A stretch of 64,000 nt of DNA from JAGVGT01 sp963807225 (GTDB lineage: Bacteria > Desulfobacterota > Desulfobulbia > Desulfobulbales > JAGXFP01): the NCBI GenBank assembly GCA_963807225.1, contig CAWEAD010000007.1:62001-126000 (forward strand), read 5' to 3'. The notes under the pieces are model-generated. The model saw only the letters and a program-made list of their open reading frames with translations. It was not told where the DNA came from and did no database searches. Positions 1 through 10,475 of this stretch are shown here, piece after piece. How positions within the stretch are numbered: position 1 is the first letter of the stretch; every line of letters starts with the position of its first letter. The translations under genes were made by a program, and so were the position numbers.

Positions 1-286
1 AGCGGATATCGTTCAATCCCTCCTCGCCCAGGCGTTGGTTCAAGTTCTCCAGCAGCAAACCTTTCTGAAATTGAAGCTGCTGCATCCAGACCGAGTCGGT
101 GACCTCGACATGCAGTACCGAGCCGCGGATCAACTGCGGCCTGGCGTGGGCCGCCACCTCGCGCCCCACCGCCTCGCCCCAGAAGTCGAAGAGCCGATGA
201 CGGTTCAAGGCCTTGGTCCACTGGCGATTGGCGGTCAAACTCTCCAGCAGTTTGCCGATGCCGGTTATTTTTCCCCGCTCCCGCAT
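1..286 (-). CDS. DciA-like DUF721 protein, 3' part cut by window edge
   Basis: The minus strand encodes 95 residues beginning MRERGKITGIGKLLES and running off the window. A conserved Trp followed by V..A.P..L..GSVLHVEV..S.WMQQL is the pattern of the DUF721 family, which includes the DciA replicative-helicase loader. The start ATG at 286 follows an AAGGAG ribosome site at 295-300. It is divergent from ychF. Family assignment rests on the short conserved core; the role in helicase loading is family knowledge and not proven for this copy. Confidence 0.6.
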   Translation of the reverse strand, partial: MRERGKITGIGKLLESLTANRQWTKALNRHRLFDFWGEAVGREVAAHARPQLIRGSVLHVEVTDSVWMQQLQFQKGLLLENLNQRLGEEGLNDIR

Positions 287-370
287 AATCCTTCTCCTTA
301 AAATTGCTCTACAACTTAGCATGCCGACCGGCAAAGATAAACAGCTACCCACGAGGCCGGAAAACAGTGC

Positions 371-399
371 TTGCCCCTTTGCCGATTAATCATTATATA
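371..399 (+). promoter_or_regulatory. Probable sigma-70 promoter for ychF
   Basis: TTGCCC (371-376) and TATATA (394-399) are separated by 17 bases and lie about 47 bases ahead of the ychF start. The -10 box is strong and the -35 box moderate. Confidence 0.45.
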
Positions 400-446
400 G
401 GGGCTCTCTAAAAAACGTCTTCAACCTCAAATAAGCAGGTAATAAT

Positions 447-1544
447 ATGGGTTTCCGCTGCGGCATCGTCGGCCTGCCCAACGTCGGCAAGTCGACCATT
501 TTCAACGCCATGACCTCGGCCGGTATCGAGTCGGCCAACTACCCTTTCTGTACCATCGAACCCAATGTCGGCATGGTGCCGGTGATCGACCCTCGTCTGG
601 ACAAACTCTCCGCCCTGGCCAAGACCAAAAAAGAGGTCTACGCCCAGATGGAGTTCGTCGATATCGCCGGCCTGGTAGCCGGGGCCAGCAAGGGAGAGGG
701 TCTGGGCAACCAGTTTCTCGCCCACATCCGCCAGGTTGACGCCATCGCCCATGTGGTCCGCTGTTTCGAGGATGAAAACGTTGTCCACGTCGAGGGCAGC
801 ATCGATCCCCTGCGCGACCGGGAGGTGATCAACACCGAGTTGATTCTGGCCGACATGGATACGGTTTCCAGGCGGATCGACAAAACCGCCGGCCGGGCCC
901 GCACCGGCGACAAGGTCGGCCAGGCCCAGATGGTTATCCTGGAGAAACTGGCCCAGCTCCTGAATGAGGGCAAACCGGCCCGCCGGCTGGAGATTGACGA
1001 GAGCAACCGCGTACTGCTCAAGGAACTCTGCCTGTTGAGCGCCAAACCGATTCTCTATGTGGCCAACGTCAATGAAGAGGATATTGTTACCGGCAACCAC
1101 TGGGTAGACCAGCTCCGGGCCGTGGTCGAGGCCGAGGAACAAGCTCCGGTGGTGATGATCTCCGGCGCCATCGAGGAGGAGCTCGGCAAGATGCCCTTGG
1201 AGGAACGCCGGGAGTTTCTGGCCGACATGGGCATGGAAGAGTCCGGGCTGAACCGCTTGGTCCGGGCCGGCTACAAACTGCTGCACCTGATCAACTACTT
1301 CACCGTCGGTGAGAAGGAGACCCGGGCCTGGACCATCTCCGAGGGCACCGCCGCGCCCCAGGCTGCCGGAGTGATCCACAGCGACTTCGAAAAAGGTTTC
1401 ATCCGGGCCGAGGTCATCGCCTATGAGGATTACATTGCCTGCGGCACCGAGGCGGTGGCCAAGGAAAAAGGTTTGTGGCGCCTGGAGGGCAAGGAATATA
1501 TCGTTAAGGACGGGGATTGCATGAATTTCCGCTTCAACGTCTAA
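447..1544 (+). CDS. ychF: Redox-regulated ATPase/GTPase YchF
   Basis: This 365-residue protein is an Obg-family P-loop NTPase that binds ribosomes and is linked to stress responses. The Walker A motif GLPNVGKST is at residues 9-17 and the DIAGL switch motif follows. The base-specificity loop reads NVNEE instead of NKxD, the change that gives YchF its ATP preference. A coiled-coil insertion lies in the middle, and the C-terminal part with YEDYIACGTEAVAKEKG matches the TGS domain. Length equals the family norm. A longer open frame exists on the opposite strand but shows no family features. Confidence 0.96.
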   Translation: MGFRCGIVGLPNVGKSTIFNAMTSAGIESANYPFCTIEPNVGMVPVIDPRLDKLSALAKTKKEVYAQMEFVDIAGLVAGASKGEGLGNQFLAHIRQVDAIAHVVRCFEDENVVHVEGSIDPLRDREVINTELILADMDTVSRRIDKTAGRARTGDKVGQAQMVILEKLAQLLNEGKPARRLEIDESNRVLLKELCLLSAKPILYVANVNEEDIVTGNHWVDQLRAVVEAEEQAPVVMISGAIEEELGKMPLEERREFLADMGMEESGLNRLVRAGYKLLHLINYFTVGEKETRAWTISEGTAAPQAAGVIHSDFEKGFIRAEVIAYEDYIACGTEAVAKEKGLWRLEGKEYIVKDGDCMNFRFNV

Positions 1545-1586
1545 GATGATCCAAATTACCTGCGAGACACAGAAGCCTCTAATCGT

Positions 1587-1618
1587 GTAGGTCGGGTTGA
1601 GCAGAGCAAAACCCGACA
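1587..1618 (+). repeat. Solo REP-like palindrome
   Basis: GTAGGTCGGGTTGA is followed after a short loop by AAAACCCGACA. The GTAGG head and hairpin layout match the REP units around the transposase remnant at 52-53 kb, so it is probably a dispersed, transposase-mobilised REP. It sits between ychF and the DUF4438 gene. Confidence 0.5.
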
Positions 1619-1726
1619 ATACCATAGGACCATTTTTCCCAAAGTCACAAAGGAAGAAATCCTGACCCAATGACAAATCAACTATAAATTGTATAATCAA
1701 CCTCGAACCCGAACGAGGACAAAAAA

Positions 1727-2608
1727 ATGCTGAAAACCAACCAGGATAAACTGATCTGCCAGTCGGTGGTGGGTGAGATCACCTCGCCTCTGGGCAGTAT
1801 CAATCCCTACCGCATAGATCCCGAAGGCCGCTCCGACATCTACCCCGGGGTCGGAGGCATCACTTACAACCTGCGGATCGGTGACCGGGCGCGGGGCTGG
1901 TTCGCCGATCATGTGGAACCGGGGGTAAGTATCAGCAATTTTACCAACTTCCAGGGACAACCGGGACCCAATCGCGCCCTGAACCAATTTTCCTGCGCCG
2001 GCAACATCGCCCGGGTCATCTCAGGTGAGGCCAAGGGTAAGACCGGTCGGGTCACCGGCAAGCACGGCGGCATCGAACATGTACTGATCGATTTCGCGCC
2101 CGAGGTCCTGGAAGACTTGGCCATCGGCGACAAGATCCAGATCAAGGCCGTGGGCTGCGGACTGCAACTGACCGAGGTGGGGGTAAAGGTCATGAATATG
2201 GACCCGGCCCTGCTGGCGGTAATGCCCATGGTCATTCAGGAAGACCGGCGCCTTGAGGTTCCGGTGACCCATACCATTCCGGCCCGGGTCATGGGTTCCG
2301 GCATCGGCTCCAGCCACAGTGCCAGCGGCGACTATGACATTCAGCTCTTTGACGAGCAGACCGTTGAGGAGTATGGCCTGGACGATTTAAAACTGGGTGA
2401 CTTCGTGGCGATCATCGACGCCGATGCCACCTACGGCCGAATTTACAAGACCGGTGGAGTGGTGATCGGGATCGTGGTCCATTCCGATTGCGTCCTGGCC
2501 GGGCACGGACCGGGAGTGATGGTGACCATGACTTCCCGCGACGGTATGATCGTGCCGCTGATCGATCCGGAAGCCAACCTGAAGAATTACTTCGCCAAGC
2601 TGAAATAA
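1727..2608 (+). CDS. DUF4438 family protein
   Basis: The 293-residue protein begins MLKTNQDKLICQSVVGEI. It contains the Gly-rich GVGGITYNLRIGD segment, a central GKTGRVTGKHGGIEHVLIDF region and a C-terminal GIVVHSDCVLAGHGPGV stretch. I recognise this as the DUF4438 family known from Thermotoga and anaerobic bacteria; no biochemical function is established. No signal peptide or membrane segment is visible, so it is likely cytosolic. It lies between ychF and pyrE on the same strand, with a gap of about 120 bases to pyrE. Confidence 0.65.
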   Translation: MLKTNQDKLICQSVVGEITSPLGSINPYRIDPEGRSDIYPGVGGITYNLRIGDRARGWFADHVEPGVSISNFTNFQGQPGPNRALNQFSCAGNIARVISGEAKGKTGRVTGKHGGIEHVLIDFAPEVLEDLAIGDKIQIKAVGCGLQLTEVGVKVMNMDPALLAVMPMVIQEDRRLEVPVTHTIPARVMGSGIGSSHSASGDYDIQLFDEQTVEEYGLDDLKLGDFVAIIDADATYGRIYKTGGVVIGIVVHSDCVLAGHGPGVMVTMTSRDGMIVPLIDPEANLKNYFAKLK

Positions 2609-2731
2609 ATCACCGCAGGGGCAGCGAAGGGCAAAGAGAATTGTCTAGAACCAACAACTTTCTCTGCGATTTCCGCGGCCTCCGTGGTCAACATTTTTTT
2701 ATTACCATCGACGAACCAATTGAGGTCTAAC

Positions 2732-3283
2732 GTGGAAGACAGACAGAGACTAAAAGAAATCCTCCTGGAAAAATCATACCGCCGGGGCACCTTCAAGCTA
2801 TCCTCCGGCAAGGAATCGGATTTCTATATCGACGGCAAGCAGACCACCCTGTCTGCCGAGGGCGGCTATCTGTGCGGTAAATTGATCTTCGAGATTATCC
2901 GCAACCATCCGCAGAAGATTGATGCCGTCGGCGGCATGACCCTGGGGGCCGACCCGCTGGTCACCGCCGCTTCCATCGTCAGCCATCTGGAGAAAGCGCC
3001 GATCCCAGCCTTCATCGTCCGTAAAGAATCCAAAGGCCATGGCACCGGCCAGTATATTGAGGGGCTCTCCAACCTGCCGGCCGGCGGCAGTGTGGCCCTG
3101 ATCGAGGATGTGGTCACCACCGGCGGTACCCTGCTGCAGGTGATCGAGCGGGTCGAAGCACAGGGCTTCAAGGTGGGACTGATCATCACCGTGGTCGACC
3201 GGCAGGAGGGCGGCAAGGAGGCCCTGGCCGCGGCCGGCTACCCCATGAAAGCCATCTTCACCCGCGCCGAACTGCTTAGTTAA
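2732..3283 (+). CDS. pyrE: Orotate phosphoribosyltransferase
   Basis: The enzyme joins orotate to PRPP to make OMP in pyrimidine synthesis. The PRPP-binding loop VALIEDVVTTGGTLLQ is clear, and GTFKLSSGKESDFYIDGK is the typical N-terminal orotate-site segment. I choose the GTG at 2732 because a TGAGGT ribosome site precedes it and the product, 183 residues (MEDRQRLKEIL), begins where the family does; an upstream in-frame ATG at 2684 would add 16 residues that look unrelated to the family. Confidence 0.93.
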   Translation: MEDRQRLKEILLEKSYRRGTFKLSSGKESDFYIDGKQTTLSAEGGYLCGKLIFEIIRNHPQKIDAVGGMTLGADPLVTAASIVSHLEKAPIPAFIVRKESKGHGTGQYIEGLSNLPAGGSVALIEDVVTTGGTLLQVIERVEAQGFKVGLIITVVDRQEGGKEALAAAGYPMKAIFTRAELLS

Positions 3284-3360
3284 AGGCAGAATGCAGAATT
3301 CTTTCATGCAATTCTTGGCGCTTAATTCTTAATTCATAATTTTCAATTCTTAATTTACTT
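3284..3360. repeat. AT-rich AATTCTTAATTC-type intergenic repeat
   Basis: Between pyrE and the next small gene lies a run of AATTCTTAATTC-like words, including AGAATGCAGAATTCT. A similar block occurs at 16261-16295 with AATTCTGCATTCT, the reverse complement of part of it. This looks like a dispersed low-GC repeat. Confidence 0.45.
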
Positions 3361-3534
3361 ATGATGGAATGCAAGAAATGCCGGGGACGGCTCGAAGTGC
3401 TGCGCTCCTGCTGGAAGGTTCGGATGAAGTGCAACAAGTGCGGAACCGAGTTCCTGATTCACGAAGTTGCCGACCAGCTCGACCCCGAAACCGAGGAACT
3501 CCTGGCCCGCTATCCGTCGATAATTTACGACTGA
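3361..3534 (+). CDS. Small dual-CXXC protein, probable zinc ribbon
   Basis: A 57-residue frame encodes MMECKKCRGRLEVLRSCWKV followed by RMKCNKCGTEF. The two CXXC pairs (ECKKC and KCNKC) with an extra Cys between them suggest a small zinc-ribbon fold. I recall a family described as dual CXXC motif small (seleno)protein in sulfate and sulfur reducers; this copy has Cys at all four positions. The ribosome site is weak. It is convergent with the RNase gene. Function is unknown. Confidence 0.6.
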   Translation: MMECKKCRGRLEVLRSCWKVRMKCNKCGTEFLIHEVADQLDPETEELLARYPSIIYD

Positions 3535-3619
3535 AGGAATATGCTTTGGCCGGAAAACCGGCGCAATGCCGGGAACATTTCCCCTCCCAAACTTCTTCGA
3601 TTCCGCGGTTCGCCTTTCT

Positions 3620-5608
3620 TCACCACTCCAATCTTAGCAGATCCTCCAGCGGCTTGACCCGGGCCACCTTGATCTCCACCTGATCCCCCGGCTCGGCCCT
3701 GATGCCGCTGGTTACCGGCAGGTCGGCCTCGAGCAGGATTTCGGGCAGCACCACGTTGACCCTCCGCGGCCCCCGGTCGATGACCAGGGCCGCTATTCTT
3801 TCTCCGACCCGATTCTCCAGGTAGCGCAAGAGCCAGTAACGGTGCCGCAGGCGCCGAACCAGACCGGCCCGGCTCTGAAGCCGGATAATTTCGGCGATGA
3901 AACTCTCCAGCTCATGTTCCTGGAAACGGGCGCCCTTCCCTTGCAGCAGACTCATTACCTGATGCTGCATGACCAGATCGAAAAAGCGCCGGATCGGCGA
4001 GGTCATGGTGGTGTACTGCATGGAACCGACACAACTGTGGGGCTGGGCTCGGGTGGTGATCCGGGCCGGTTGCAGAAAGCGGCGCTGGCGGAAATTAAGA
4101 TACAGATCGCGTTGCATGCCTTGAAAGAGGCGGCGATGCGCCTCTTTCTGACCTCGGAATAAACCCGGCACCTCCCGATCGGCCACAAAGCCGGCGATCA
4201 GGGTGTTGGCCAGAACCATGAACTCGGCCACCAGCGCCCGACTGCCGGAGTCACCGTCGGCCAGTCGGACCGAGACCCGGTCGTCCTGATCAATATCGAT
4301 CAGGACATCGGGAATCGGCATCAGCAGGGCGCCGCCGGCGACCCTTCTTTCCCGCAGCAGGCGGGCCAGACGATCCAGCTCTTTGAGCTCCGGATCGTTT
4401 GCCAAGTCCCGATTAACCGAATCATAAGAGAGCTGGCGCTGGACCCTGACCACCGCCCGCCTGATGCTGTAATCCAAAAGCTCACCTGCCGGAGAGAGCA
4501 AGGCCAGAACACTGACCACCGGCCGGACCCGGCCGCTAATCAGGCTGCAGACCCCTTCGGAAATGGCTTCCGGCAGCATTGGAATCTGGCGGTCGGCAAA
4601 GTACAGGGAGGTTATCCGACTCCGGGCCTCCTCGAACAGGGCCGTACCAGGCTTAACATAGCGGGCGACGTCGGCTATATGGATACCGACCAGGAAGTTT
4701 TCTCCTTTACTTTCCAGATGCAGAGCGTCGTCGTAATCACGGGTGGTTTCCCCGTCGATGGTCAACAACGGCAACTCAGTCAGGTCGCGATAGCCTTCGG
4801 CCAGCAATTCGGCCAGCTCCGGTTCGCTGCAGGCGGCAGCCTCGGCCAGAGCCGCCTCGCTGAAGGCGACCGGCACTTGGTGACGAAGTAATCCCAGGTT
4901 CTCGTGGGGCTGCCAGTAGCCGGACCGGACCAGCAGTTGATGGATCTCCTCTTCTCCCCTGATTTCCGCCATCTTGACAATTTCCCTGGCCAGGGCGGCT
5001 TCCGGGGCTTCGTTGCCGAAAAGATAGTGGTCGGCCAAAAGTTTCAGACACCGATCCGTTGCGGCTCCGGCGGGAAGTGGCAGTTCCTGGCGCAGGGTGT
5101 CGATCAGAGCCAGACATTCACTCTGGAAGGTCTCCTCGGAGTGGGCCCGCTCAGCCCGTTCCCGCAGCTGGGCCACTACCTCGGGGCGATGGACCAGGAC
5201 CCGTCCTTCACGAAACTTGAAGAAAAAACGATCTTCGAACACCGCCCGCAGAAAAGCGGCCACCTGATCTTCATCGGCGTCCGCCCCGAAACAGAGGTCG
5301 GCCAGAAATTCCGGGCTGAAGGTCTCGGTCGCCTCAACACTGGCCAGCTCCCAGAGTTCTTCCAGATTGACGGTAGCCGCCAGCTCCCGGCGCCTGAGGT
5401 TCACCCCCTGCAGTAGCTCCTGGGCCGCCTCCCGGGTTAAAACAGTCACCGCTCCGGCAGTCTGGTGCATAGCGCGGATCTGGGGCAGTTTGACCTCGCG
5501 TCCATTCTGATTGAGGAGCCGCAAACGCTTGTCCTCGATTGCCAGGACCATGGCGCAGATGAACTTGCCGTGCTCGATATATTCAACAATCCTGCCCGTC
5601 AGGGCCAT
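3620..5608 (-). CDS. RNase II/RNase R family 3'-5' exoribonuclease
   Basis: This 662-residue protein carries the RNB catalytic domain. The motif TIDGETTRDYDDALHLE at about residues 281-297 supplies the Asp cluster that binds Mg2+. EAISEGVCSLISG and PIRRFFDLVMQHQ further along are also RNB signatures. The N-terminus (IVEYIEHGKFICAMVL) looks like a small beta-barrel domain, followed by helical sequence and a C-terminal S1-like segment (VTSGIRAEPGDQVEIKVARV). It would degrade RNA processively. It matches the deltaproteobacterial RNB proteins better than classical rnb or rnr, so no symbol is given. Confidence 0.85.
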   Translation of the reverse strand: MALTGRIVEYIEHGKFICAMVLAIEDKRLRLLNQNGREVKLPQIRAMHQTAGAVTVLTREAAQELLQGVNLRRRELAATVNLEELWELASVEATETFSPEFLADLCFGADADEDQVAAFLRAVFEDRFFFKFREGRVLVHRPEVVAQLRERAERAHSEETFQSECLALIDTLRQELPLPAGAATDRCLKLLADHYLFGNEAPEAALAREIVKMAEIRGEEEIHQLLVRSGYWQPHENLGLLRHQVPVAFSEAALAEAAACSEPELAELLAEGYRDLTELPLLTIDGETTRDYDDALHLESKGENFLVGIHIADVARYVKPGTALFEEARSRITSLYFADRQIPMLPEAISEGVCSLISGRVRPVVSVLALLSPAGELLDYSIRRAVVRVQRQLSYDSVNRDLANDPELKELDRLARLLRERRVAGGALLMPIPDVLIDIDQDDRVSVRLADGDSGSRALVAEFMVLANTLIAGFVADREVPGLFRGQKEAHRRLFQGMQRDLYLNFRQRRFLQPARITTRAQPHSCVGSMQYTTMTSPIRRFFDLVMQHQVMSLLQGKGARFQEHELESFIAEIIRLQSRAGLVRRLRHRYWLLRYLENRVGERIAALVIDRGPRRVNVVLPEILLEADLPVTSGIRAEPGDQVEIKVARVKPLEDLLRLEW

Positions 5609-5858
5609 AAGCGATCCCTTACTTTAGAAAAATCGGCCGCCGAAGTTCAACCCGGCCCGATGATCGTTTAGTATCTTCCGGCCAGTCCGGCAGACCGGCG
5701 AACCGAAATAAGGCTGTAAATGGGGGGCGGCGAGAAGTTGCTCGGCGCGGTCGATTAAGTTATACGATTGAAATGGACTTTGATTAAGCATGGCATCATC
5801 CTTGAAAACGGCTATATTGTCAACCGCAAGTCCACTGAAGAAAAGGAACAAGATAAGC

Positions 5859-6755
5859 ATGAACAGCGAAGCACAAGTTAAATCCGGCATTGTCGCTCTG
5901 GTCGGACCGCCCAACGTCGGCAAGTCCACCCTGCTAAACCGGTTTCTGGGCCAGAAAATCTCCATCGTTTCGCCCAAACCGCAGACCACCAGAAACCGCA
6001 TCCTCGGCATCGTCAACGGCCCCGACCACCAGGTGGTCCTGCTCGACACCCCTGGCATTCACCATGCCCGGAGCCCGCTGAACCAGGAGATGGTCAAGAT
6101 TGCCCTGGAAACCTTGGCCGAGGTGGACCTGATCCTCTTCTTGATCGATGTTACTATGCCGCTGCCCACTCCATCCAGTAACCCGGCCCGTTATCTGGAA
6201 GGAAGAAAACAGCCGACGATCCTGGTTTTGAACAAGATCGATCTGGTGACCCCGGAAAAACTGCTGCCCATCCTCCAGGCCTATCAGGCGCTTTTTCCTT
6301 TCCAGGCCATCATCCCCATTTCGGCCAAAACCGCCGACGGCACCGATCTGCTGCTCCGGGAAATTATCGGGCTGCTGCCGGAAGGCCCCCGCCTCTACCC
6401 GGACGACATTCCCACCGACGCCAGTGAACGATTTATCGTGGCCGAGATCATCCGGGAGAAGATCTTCCTGCAGACCACCCAGGAAATCCCCTATGCCACG
6501 GCGGTGGTGATCGACCGCTTTCAGGAGAATCCGGAACGGGGATTGGTGACCATCGACGCCACCATCCTGGTCGAGCAAAACTCCCAGAAGGGCATTATCA
6601 TCGGCAAGCAGGGCAGGATGCTGCAGAAAATCGGCACCGCCGCCCGGGGTGACATCGAGCACCTGCTGGACCAGCGGGTCATGTTGAAACTCTTTGTCAA
6701 AGTCCAGAAGGACTGGAGCAGAAACCCCCGTTTCCTGAAGGAGCTGGGCTTCTAG
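5859..6755 (+). CDS. era: GTPase Era
   Basis: Era binds 16S rRNA and assists 30S assembly. The 298-residue protein has G1 GPPNVGKST at residues 16-24, the switch segment PQTTRNRILGI, G3 DTPGIHH, G4 LNKIDL and G5 ISAKT, then a KH domain with GIIIGKQGRMLQKIGTAAR. I choose ATG 5859 because an AAGGA site lies upstream and the protein then begins at the usual place; an upstream in-frame ATG at 5790 would add 23 residues. Confidence 0.95.
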   Translation: MNSEAQVKSGIVALVGPPNVGKSTLLNRFLGQKISIVSPKPQTTRNRILGIVNGPDHQVVLLDTPGIHHARSPLNQEMVKIALETLAEVDLILFLIDVTMPLPTPSSNPARYLEGRKQPTILVLNKIDLVTPEKLLPILQAYQALFPFQAIIPISAKTADGTDLLLREIIGLLPEGPRLYPDDIPTDASERFIVAEIIREKIFLQTTQEIPYATAVVIDRFQENPERGLVTIDATILVEQNSQKGIIIGKQGRMLQKIGTAARGDIEHLLDQRVMLKLFVKVQKDWSRNPRFLKELGF

Positions 6756-6868
6756 TTTAGACCTGCCCTAACCCGCGACCACCGCGGTTCACAAGCTCGC
6801 CACCTCCCGCGCCTGCTTTTCTCCTTCTCCCCGACCCGGCCGCATCCCCCGTTTGCCGCCAAGAAATA

Positions 6869-6897
6869 TTGAATAAACAAGGAAAAAGTTATATAAA
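6869..6897 (+). promoter_or_regulatory. Probable sigma-70 promoter for gltX
   Basis: TTGAAT (6869-6874) and TATAAA (6892-6897) are 17 bases apart in an AT-rich stretch ahead of gltX. The leader between it and the gene holds a hairpin with arms GCCGGACG (6940-6947) and CGTCCGGC (6960-6967). Confidence 0.55.
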
Positions 6898-6985
6898 GCT
6901 TATCTTTTCCGCCCTACCGGGGTTGTTCATGATAAAGCAGCCGGACGTCGGCTCTGACGCGTCCGGCCCCAGATAAGGAGAGCAC

Positions 6986-8479
6986 ATGTCCGAGGTCCGC
7001 GTTCGTTTCCCCCCCAGCCCCACCGGTTATCTCCATATCGGCGGCGCCCGTACCGCCATTTACAACTGGCTGTTCGCCCGAAAACATGGCGGCAAGCTGA
7101 TTCTGCGCATCGAAGATACCGATGTCGAGCGCTCGACCCAGGCCTCCATTGACGGGATCATCGAGGGACTGGAGTGGCTGGGCATTGACTGGGATGAGGG
7201 TCCCTACTTCCAGAGCGAATTCGCCGCTGAGCACTGCGCCGCCGCCGATAAACTGCTGGCCGAGGGCAAGGCCTACAAGTGCTTCTGTACCAAAGAAGAA
7301 CTCGACGCCAAGCGTGAGGCGGCCATGGCCGCCAAACAGTCCCAGGTCGGTTACGACGGCACCTGCCGGCACCTGACTTCGGCCCAGGTGGCCGAAAAAG
7401 AGGCGGCCGGCCTGACTTCCGTCATCCGCTTCAAGGTGGAGCAACGGCCCGGTTCGGTCAGTTACGACGATAAAGTCTTGGGCCGCATCAGTCGGGCCTA
7501 CGCCGAGATCGAGGACTTCGTCATCGTCCGCTCCAACGGCAAACCGCTTTATCTGCTTTGCAACGTGGTGGACGACATCCGCGACCGGATCAGTCATATC
7601 ATCCGGGGTCAGGACCATATGACCAACACCATCCGCCAGGTCCTGCTTTACGAGGCCCTGGGCCGGCCACTGCCGGTCTTCGCCCATATGCCGCTGACCC
7701 TGGACCTGAACAAGGCCAAGATCTCCAAGCGCAGCCACGGCGAGATCGTCGCCGTCCAGTTCTACAAGAAGAACGGCTTCATCCCCTGGGCCCTGGTAAA
7801 TTTCCTGGCCCTGCTGGGTTGGAACCCGGGCGACGACCGGGAAATCTTCTCCCGCGAGGAACTGATCGAGTCCTTCACCCTGGAAAGGATGACCAAGTCC
7901 AATTCGATCTTCAATTACCGCAAGGACGATCCCAAATTCTTCACCGATCCCAAGGCGATCAGCATCAATGCCCATTATCTGCGGACCATGCCAGTGGCGG
8001 AGATCGGCGCCATGGTCAAGGTGGAGCTGGAGGAGGCCGGTCTCTGGGACCCGGCCTACGACGGCGAAAAACATCAGTGGTACCTGAAGACCATTGACAT
8101 GCTTCGGGAACGCTTCCATACTTTGAAGGATTTCGTCAGCCTGGGCCGCGCCTTCTTCGCCGACGATTTCGAGATCGATCCCCAGGCCCTCGAAAAGAAC
8201 GTCCTCAAGCATCCGGACCTGAAGACCTGGCTGCCGATGCTGGCCGACCGTTTCGAGGCCATGGCGGAAATAACCCCAGAGGCGGCCGAGAGCGCTGCCA
8301 AAGGGCTGGCCGAGGAACTGGGCATCAAGCCGGGCATCCCGATCAACGCGGCCCGCGCCCTGATCACCGGCCAGGTCAAGGGACCCAGCATGTTCGAGCT
8401 TTTCGGTCATTTTGAGAAGGACAAGGTGGTGGAACGGTTGCGACGGGTGGACCGGGTTTTTGCCGCCGCCGGGAAATGA
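6986..8479 (+). CDS. gltX: Glutamate--tRNA ligase
   Basis: This class I synthetase charges tRNA-Glu. The HIGH-type motif PSPTGYLHIGGARTA sits at residues 11-25, and KISKRSHG is the KMSKS loop near residue 247. Length (497) and the anticodon-binding C-terminal half are normal. An AAGGAG ribosome site is nine bases before ATG 6986. Because glnS follows directly downstream, this copy may be discriminating, but that cannot be read from sequence alone. Confidence 0.96.
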   Translation: MSEVRVRFPPSPTGYLHIGGARTAIYNWLFARKHGGKLILRIEDTDVERSTQASIDGIIEGLEWLGIDWDEGPYFQSEFAAEHCAAADKLLAEGKAYKCFCTKEELDAKREAAMAAKQSQVGYDGTCRHLTSAQVAEKEAAGLTSVIRFKVEQRPGSVSYDDKVLGRISRAYAEIEDFVIVRSNGKPLYLLCNVVDDIRDRISHIIRGQDHMTNTIRQVLLYEALGRPLPVFAHMPLTLDLNKAKISKRSHGEIVAVQFYKKNGFIPWALVNFLALLGWNPGDDREIFSREELIESFTLERMTKSNSIFNYRKDDPKFFTDPKAISINAHYLRTMPVAEIGAMVKVELEEAGLWDPAYDGEKHQWYLKTIDMLRERFHTLKDFVSLGRAFFADDFEIDPQALEKNVLKHPDLKTWLPMLADRFEAMAEITPEAAESAAKGLAEELGIKPGIPINAARALITGQVKGPSMFELFGHFEKDKVVERLRRVDRVFAAAGK

Positions 8480-8598
8480 ACTCCCATGACAGCCTCAAGC
8501 AATATGAAATGATTGCTTCGCTGAATCTAGCAATGACAAAGCCGGAGGCCAAGAAACCAATCTCCGGAGTTAACCGATTTCCCCGATCCATCTAACGT

Positions 8599-8629
8599 GT
8601 AGGGTGCGATAAGCTAAGCGCATTGCACC
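8599..8629 (+). repeat. REP-like palindrome before glnS
   Basis: GTAGGGTGCGATAAG pairs imperfectly with CGCATTGCACC. The GTAGGGTGCG head is typical of a REP family mobilised by RAYT-type transposases. It is a single unit between gltX and glnS. Confidence 0.45.
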
Positions 8630-8651
8630 AGGACCTTGACGAGATAAACCC

Positions 8652-10328
<1,677 letters not shown>

Positions 10329-10415
10329 AATAGGGAAACCATACCCTTCAAGTCAAACAAGGTCTCGAAAGTTGGGCTTCATTTAATTCGACCCAACCTC
10401 CCAGGATTGAACCAC

Positions 10416-10460
10416 AAAAAGAAAGGCGGCCGGGATTAATCCGGCCGCCTTTCTTTTTTG
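10416..10460. terminator. Strong bidirectional terminator after glnS
   Basis: AGAAAGGCGGCCGG and CCGGCCGCCTTTCT form a long stem around the loop GATTAAT, with A-tract and T-tract on the two sides. It can end both glnS (plus) and the GGDEF gene (minus). Confidence 0.9.
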
Positions 10461-10475
10461 CTATTATTCACTTAC

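Noticed and set aside
408..1700. 430-codon minus-strand open frame opposite ychF
   Set aside because: It mirrors ychF codon bias on the other strand and has no domain motif or ribosome site.
6914..8410. 498-codon minus-strand open frame opposite gltX
   Set aside because: Pure antisense of a conserved synthetase; the composition is that of a GC-rich shadow frame.
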